DNA of 64,000 nucleotides from Spiroplasma helicoides. Its GTDB lineage: Bacteria > Bacillota_I > Bacilli_A > Mycoplasmatales > Mycoplasmataceae. The position numbers and the translations under genes are program-made. The notes below the pieces were generated by a model. It saw nothing but the letters and a program-made list of their open reading frames with translations. It was not told the origin of the DNA and made no database searches. How positions within the stretch are numbered: the stretch's first letter is position 1; every line of letters starts with the position of its first letter. This document shows positions 62,201-64,000 of the stretch, piece after piece. The stretch lies in the NCBI RefSeq assembly GCF_001715535.1, contig NZ_CP017015.1:1116001-1180000 (forward strand). Reading direction: 5' to 3'.

Positions 62201-62688
62201 TTTTTTCACTCCTAAATGTATTTTATTTTAAAATTCTATAAAAATTTTTTTAATATTTAAAATTTTTTTTAGCACAATTCACCTTTCTTTTTATTTTTAC
62301 TGAAATGAAATTTGAGCTCTAAATATTTACGTTCGATATTTTTTTTATTGTATTTATTTAAACCATATTTTTTGTAGAAAGTTGTTTTCACACTATAGGA
62401 TGAGTTGCTCGAGTTTTCTCTTCTATTAATAATTTGCATTTTTAAAAAACTTTTTTATATAACTTTACAAGTAATTTAATTCAACTAATCTAGAAAAATT
62501 TATAAAGTTGTTTTTTACAAACATTTTTAAATCAATTGGTATATACATAAATTTAAAATTGGCAAAAGTTGATTTCATATTAAGCATTTTCTAAATATTT
62601 AAGTGATTCAGCAACATTTTGTAAAATACCTGTTCTTTAATATCAATTTATTATAAAAAAGTTAATATATTTCTTTTTTCAAATTAAT
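62201..62688. other. Intergenic stretch, only decayed coding traces
   Basis: Short minus-strand frames with coding-like runs (for example, TGILQNVAESLKYLENA near 62590) are broken by stops and could be remains of a gene downstream of the relic signal sequence. No RNA gene seen. Confidence 0.4.
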
Positions 62689-62780
62689 AATTTGTATTTT
62701 TTATTTGCGCACAAAAGTGCAAAATTTGAGCTAGTAGGAAGCAATCGTGTTGATGCTAATAAACTTAAGAGTTTTTTTAT
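62689..62780 (-). pseudogene. Relic lipoprotein signal sequence
   Basis: Minus-strand codons read IKKLLSLLASTRLLPTSSNF then ALLCANKK, matching the family signal peptide MKKLLSLLAATGLVATSG...VACNKK with a start codon changed to ATA (62778-62780). No modules follow. A remnant of a lost lipoprotein gene. Confidence 0.65.
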
Positions 62781-62936
62781 TGATTTTACTTATTTTATAA
62801 GATTTACTTTTATTTATATTTTTTTAATTATTAGTTAAAAACTTAAAAAAATAAACTTTATAAAAAATTATGACTATTTTTGTTTAATTACATTTATGTT
62901 AATATATAAATAGTTAAAAATTACAAGGAGAATGAT

Positions 62937-63635
62937 ATGATACAACTTAAAAACATAAATAAATATTTTGGAAAAAGACATGTTTTAAAAGATATCACAC
63001 TAGACATTGAAGATAATGCTGCAATTGCTTTTATTGGATCAAATGGAAGTGGTAAAACTACTTTAGTTGAAATAATTGCCAAATTATTAAAACCAACTCA
63101 AGGAAGTATTCACTATACGAGTGATAAAGAAGCAAAAGATGTTAATCGTCGTGTTGGTATGCAATTTCAAGATGGTAGCTGACCACCTGGAACTAAAATA
63201 ATAGATTTAGTAAAGTTTTATAAAGATAAAAGTTTTATTAATAGTGATGAATTTAACCAATTAGTTGATGCATTTAACTTAAAAGACTTTATAAATAAAT
63301 CAATTGATTCCCTATCTGGAGGGGAAAGACAAAGAGCAAATTGTTTTTTATCTATTATAAATAATCCTGAAATATTAATTTTAGATGAGCTAATAACAGG
63401 ATTAGATTTAGAGATGCAAATAAAACTTATCAAGTTTTTTAAAGAATACAAAAAAAATAATAAAGTTGCGCTTTTGATAGTTTCTCATATACCTGAAGAA
63501 GTTGAAGAATTGTGTGATAGAGTAGTTATTTTAAAAAGTGGTGAGATTTATGAAGATAGTGATATGAAAACTATCATTGAAAAACATGGAAGTTTAAGAA
63601 AAAGATTATTAAAATACTACGAAATCCAAGAATAA
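62937..63635 (+). CDS. ABC transporter ATP-binding protein
   Basis: 232 residues from ATG 62937 (AAGGAG, 8 nt upstream) to TAA. Walker A GSNGSGKT near residue 34-41, Q-loop MQFQDGSW, signature LSGGERQRAN near 125, Walker B ILILDEL and the switch His in IVSHIPEE. The Trp in the Q-loop region is TGA. It belongs to the group exporting drugs, lipids or peptides with an ABC-2 permease, but no permease gene follows. The partner may be one of the ABC-2-like proteins at 22384 or 27974, or the membrane protein on the opposite strand. Confidence 0.85.
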
Positions 63636-63646
63636 AAATAATAAAA

Positions 63647-63690
63647 AAAACCTATTTATTGAAGACTCAACAAATAGGTTTTTATTTTTT
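63647..63690. terminator. Bidirectional terminator between convergent genes
   Basis: Stem AACCTATTTATTG/CAACAAATAGGTT (one mismatch) flanked by A8 and T5-6. Confidence 0.8.
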
Positions 63691-64000
63691 AAAAGATAAA
63701 TTGAAACTTGCATATGATATATATCCTTGGAAAGGCGCAATACAAATCATAGAAAATAATGGTGCATAGACATTTTTAAATGGAATTATTGATCCAATAT
63801 TATATGCAATTAGATAAACTCTTTTTCCACCATCAAATGATTTTGTATAAGCCATATAGTAAATTCAATTAAAATATTTTTGAATACTTAAATAACTTAT
63901 ACCTTGATAGTATTGATTTTGACTGAATTCATAATCGATAAAATAATCTCCCGATGCAAATAAAAATGCAAGAATAATTAGGCTAAGTCCTTGAACTAGA
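63682..64000 (-). CDS. Membrane protein, C-terminal part
   Basis: Frame open from the right edge to TAA 63682-63684, about 106 residues. A hydrophobic segment (LSLIILAFLFASGDYFI) is followed by a Tyr-rich region (NQYYQGISYLSIQKYFNWIYYMAY) and a second hydrophobic part (IIPFKNVYAPLFSMICIAPF). It probably ends with two membrane spans. The start is outside the window. A decayed copy lies at 47505-47810. Family not recognised. Confidence 0.6.

Overview
The window is Mollicutes DNA, most likely from the Spiroplasma/Mesoplasma/Entomoplasma group. It is extremely AT-rich, and in nearly every gene UGA must be read as tryptophan: reading frames join across TGA into full-length recognisable proteins. 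It is dominated by lipoproteins whose signal peptide (MKKLLSLLAATGLVA... ending VACNKK) is typical of that group. All gene calls below use UGA=Trp, so most genes are longer than a standard-code scan would show.

Layout. 1-3946: end of a coiled-coil protein, a small membrane-anchored protein, and a minus-strand cluster of small paralogous proteins with an (AT)14 repeat and a frameshifted membrane protein. 4174-5166: Ig-like lipoprotein. 5648-11857: minus-strand block with a subtilisin-like protease overlapping an AAA+ ATPase (a pair like the IetAS anti-phage system), RmuC and a KAP-type P-loop NTPase. 12069-21963: lipoproteins and lipoprotein pseudogenes, including a gene frameshifted by an A7 tract. 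22384-29845: two paralogous ABC-2-type membrane proteins enclosing two overlapping reverse transcriptase genes, the best candidate here for an unusual defence system (DRT3-like is my tentative placement), with a structured, possibly non-coding-RNA-bearing interval just upstream.

29958-43538: eleven tandem minus-strand lipoprotein genes, interrupted only by a plus-strand GNAT acetyltransferase. Each is a different combination of a few 80-100-residue modules. Most have the same regulatory front end: a -10 box, a GTTGG...CCAAC hairpin beginning about 6-8 nt later, then AGGAGG and ATG, so the mRNA probably starts with a hairpin. 43930-47221: a chimeric lipoprotein pseudogene and two diverged lipoprotein genes. 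47505-52191: a membrane-protein pseudogene, then an ascorbate-type PTS operon (IIA, IIC, IIB, Rpe-like epimerase) divergent from an RpiR-type regulator.

52205-58862: a protein of unknown function, an IS3-like transposase remnant, another modular lipoprotein, a 5'-truncated hexapeptide acetyltransferase, and two 1481-bp copies of an IS3-family element (one with an intact transposase, one with two nonsense codons). 59068-64000: two more lipoproteins, a relic lipoprotein signal sequence, an ABC transporter ATPase, and the C-terminal part of a membrane protein related to the pseudogene at 47505-47810. Overall this looks like an accessory region combining antigenic surface proteins, anti-phage candidates and mobile DNA, with one sugar-uptake operon.
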